NCBI GenBank assembly: GCA_946533175.1
Contig: CAMNBS010000021.1
Coordinates: 1 to 15,821 of the forward strand
Direction: 5' to 3'
DNA from: an uncultured Clostridia bacterium
GTDB lineage: Bacteria; Bacillota_I; Bacilli_A; RF39; UBA660
Length of the DNA: 15,821 bases
The notes under the pieces are model-generated. The model had not been told where the DNA came from. It searched no databases and saw only the letters and a program-made list of their open reading frames with translations. The translations under genes were made by a program, and so were the position numbers. This document shows positions 14,230-15,821 of this stretch, in pieces (the first letter of the stretch is position 1; each line of letters opens with the position of its first letter).

Positions 14230-15615
14230 TTAATCTTTTATTTCTGGCTTACTACTTTCTAGAATATTATCGATAACATCTAATACCACACTATTAAAAT
14301 TATTATTCAAAATATCAAGTGCAACAAAATTGTTTTTATCATTATTAGAATAGTAAACTTCAATATATTCATTTTTACCATTATGAATAATTCGTTTATT
14401 AAAATAAATTTTTAAATGACTTTGAATAACCGCTTCTTGGCGATCAATTGATGATTTATCTAAAATATTCTTAATATTTTTTAAACGTTCATTAATCAAT
14501 ATATCATCATATGAAGGTAATAAATAATAATCTTTCAGATATATAACACTATTATCATATAAATATATGTCAACACCATATTTAGCCTTTATTTCCCGAA
14601 GTAAATTATTATTATTAAACTTATATTCTCGTTCATTATATTCAACCATATTCTCATTATTTCGTGGTGTTTTTAAATATTCCCAAACATAAATATATCG
14701 ACCAGTATTATTTTTCTCTACAAAATAAACATAATTATCAATGCAAAAATGTGATAATTGACTATTTTTAAATGTTGGTACCTCAATTTTATAAATTATT
14801 TTTCTGGTATCTAAATTATATATTTTTAAACTATTTTTATTTTCATCATAAGAAAGCAAATAATCACCATTATCTCGTATTGTTAAATATGAACTTTCCC
14901 GAATGTTATTTAAATAATAATCTTCTCGATCATAACGGAATTTCAAATTACTTAATTGATATTCTAAATATTTATTATTTGCAATTAACACGCGATCATA
15001 ATCTAGATAATAGGTTTCCTTTTTATTTAAATTATAAAGACAACCCATATTATTTGTTTTATCATAAAAGCGTAAGTAAACATTATTTTCATATAATATC
15101 TCTTGAATATTACCACAAGCTAAATCAACTTCACTATATAGTTTATCTTGATAATATATTTTATTTTTGGAAACTGTAACTAATTTTTCTTTAAATAAAC
15201 CATATTTATTATCTTTATTAGTAATATTTCTTTTTTCTTCGATTAATTCTAATTGAGAATCAAATTTAAGATATAAATTATTATTAAAAGATGTTAAATA
15301 AAAATAATTATCATCTTGAATAATTTTTATTTCTTGTAATTCATCTGGATTATTAAAAATATATTCTTTTTCATATTTATTATTAGTTATATCGTATTTA
15401 ATAAAGGAATATTTTTTATAATCTTTTAAAACATAGTATATATAACGACCATCAATTCGCATATCTAATAATTCTTGATTATTTAAAATATCATACCGAT
15501 ATAAATTATCTTGATAATATGCCGTACTATTTAATCCATAATTTATTCCATATAATAAGCGACAGCCAACAATAGCAATAATAAGCATTAAGATATACCC
15601 TATTCTCTTCTTCAT
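14230..15615 (-). CDS. Predicted beta-propeller lipoprotein, possible degenerate zincin C-terminus
   Basis: The start at 15615 (461 aa) has AAGGA (15628-15624) 8 nt upstream and yields MKKRIGYILMLIIAIVGC, a lipoprotein signal with lipobox IVGC (Cys18). Earlier Met codons at 15666 and 15636 lack ribosome sites and would bury this signal. Residues about 30-320 are repeated short beta units (YIYYVLKDYKKYSFIKYD, DNYFYLTSFN, KIYYQDKLYS, DYLLSYDENKNSLKIYN, YVYFVEKNN), as in beta-propellers. The last 120 residues (from AKYGVDIYLYDN, about 344) form a separate domain that I cannot name with certainty. The protein is Asn- and Tyr-rich. It probably sits on the outer face of the membrane; function unknown. 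Confidence 0.8.
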   Translation of the reverse strand: MKKRIGYILMLIIAIVGCRLLYGINYGLNSTAYYQDNLYRYDILNNQELLDMRIDGRYIYYVLKDYKKYSFIKYDITNNKYEKEYIFNNPDELQEIKIIQDDNYFYLTSFNNNLYLKFDSQLELIEEKRNITNKDNKYGLFKEKLVTVSKNKIYYQDKLYSEVDLACGNIQEILYENNVYLRFYDKTNNMGCLYNLNKKETYYLDYDRVLIANNKYLEYQLSNLKFRYDREDYYLNNIRESSYLTIRDNGDYLLSYDENKNSLKIYNLDTRKIIYKIEVPTFKNSQLSHFCIDNYVYFVEKNNTGRYIYVWEYLKTPRNNENMVEYNEREYKFNNNNLLREIKAKYGVDIYLYDNSVIYLKDYYLLPSYDDILINERLKNIKNILDKSSIDRQEAVIQSHLKIYFNKRIIHNGKNEYIEVYYSNNDKNNFVALDILNNNFNSVVLDVIDNILESSKPEIKD

Positions 15616-15637
15616 AACATCTATCCTTATATACATA

Positions 15638-15646
15638 ATAATATCA
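15638..15646 (-). promoter_or_regulatory. Possible extended -10 before the propeller lipoprotein
   Basis: TGATATTAT on the minus strand, about 22 nt before ATG 15615. No recognisable -35, so this is a weak call. Confidence 0.3.
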
Positions 15647-15667
15647 CATTTTAGAAAAAAATGCATT

Positions 15668-15697
15668 AAAAATTAGATAAGCTTAAAGCTTATCTAA
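15668..15697 (-). terminator. Intrinsic terminator of the CotD-like gene
   Basis: A 10-bp perfect stem (TTAGATAAGC with GCTTATCTAA) and a 5-nt loop are followed by TTTTT on the minus strand. The CotD-like stop codon (15692-15690) lies inside the 5' arm. Confidence 0.85.
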
Positions 15698-15821
15698 AAC
15701 ATGAACAACTACCATTGTCAATATTGCTAACTACATTCTCTTCACAGCAAGAATATTCTGGACGATATGTATGGCGATATACATGATGATTAATTATTTT
15801 CGTACGAATTGGACAAACATG
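15690..15821 (-). CDS. CotD-like His/Cys-rich protein, C-terminal part
   Basis: Only the last 43 codons are visible; the gene begins beyond the right edge. The segment reads HVCPIRTKIINHHVYRHTYR, then PEYSCCEENV and an ending with CSCF. A Thr followed by an Asn-His-His-x-Tyr-x-His run matches the conserved core of CotD-family inner spore coat proteins, which have a His-rich VNHH-type motif and Cys pairs. If correct, the protein would be cross-linked in the spore coat. The frame has no start within the window, so the 5' part cannot be judged. A strong terminator overlaps the stop. The family call rests on a short motif; another small metal-binding Cys/His protein is possible. Confidence 0.6.
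   Translation of the reverse strand, partial: HVCPIRTKIINHHVYRHTYRPEYSCCEENVVSNIDNGSCSCFR

Noticed and set aside
14772..15179. Plus-strand frame of 135 codons
   Set aside because: Antisense to the propeller lipoprotein; Tyr/Asn/His-rich low-complexity translation and no start signal.
1..15821. Mollicutes genetic code (TGA = Trp)
   Set aside because: Every gene reads full length with TGG as Trp and TAA/TAG stops; no frame needs TGA read-through.

Overview
The window is AT-rich, gene-dense DNA from a low-GC Gram-positive-type bacterium. Murein synthesis, a DivIB-type FtsQ, SpoVB-like and YunB-like sporulation proteins, strong SigA-type promoters and GGAGG ribosome sites point to Bacilli/Clostridia. 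The AT bias and compactness suggest a streamlined, Mollicutes-related gut lineage (RF39-like or Erysipelotrichia-like), but this is inference; no rRNA is present. The standard code fits: Trp is TGG and no visible gene uses TGA, either as a stop or internally.

Layout. 1-221 (-): start of a membrane-anchored protein with a near-perfect promoter. 311-2973 (-): mutL-miaA, overlapping by one base (TAATG). 3024-5686 (-): murG-murB-ftsQ, a fragment of the division/cell-wall cluster in the same order as B. subtilis murG-murB-divIB, ending in a terminator. 5785-7876 (-): a three-gene operon encoding a type IV prepilin-like protein, a 5-TM protein with a large outer domain, and an unlisted 28-residue membrane microprotein, closed by a terminator. 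7973-9316 (+): a PilB/GspE-type ATPase divergent from that operon, with overlapping -10 boxes in a 97-bp gap. 9347-10021 (-): yunB. 10151-11293 (+): a Cys-containing lipoprotein of unknown function. 11373-12242 (+): a TPR protein with an unrecognised C-terminal domain behind a strong promoter. 12318-13613 (+): a SpoVB/MurJ-type flippase. 13639-14160 (-): hpt. 14230-15615 (-): a predicted beta-propeller lipoprotein. 15690-15821 (-): the C-terminus of a His/Cys-rich CotD-like coat protein.

The genes fall into four themes: peptidoglycan synthesis and division (MurG, MurB, FtsQ, perhaps the SpoVB-like flippase); housekeeping (MutL, MiaA, Hpt); sporulation-type genes (YunB, SpoVB-like, CotD-like); and a surface/pilus module (prepilin, 5-TM protein, microprotein, ATPase) plus several exported proteins without recognised function. 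The pilus module is the best candidate for something undescribed. Also notable are two genes that appear leaderless (yunB and the flippase) and terminators that begin within, or a few bases after, stop codons. There is no gene-free stretch over 300 bases, and I saw no tRNA, rRNA, CRISPR array, IS element or riboswitch.
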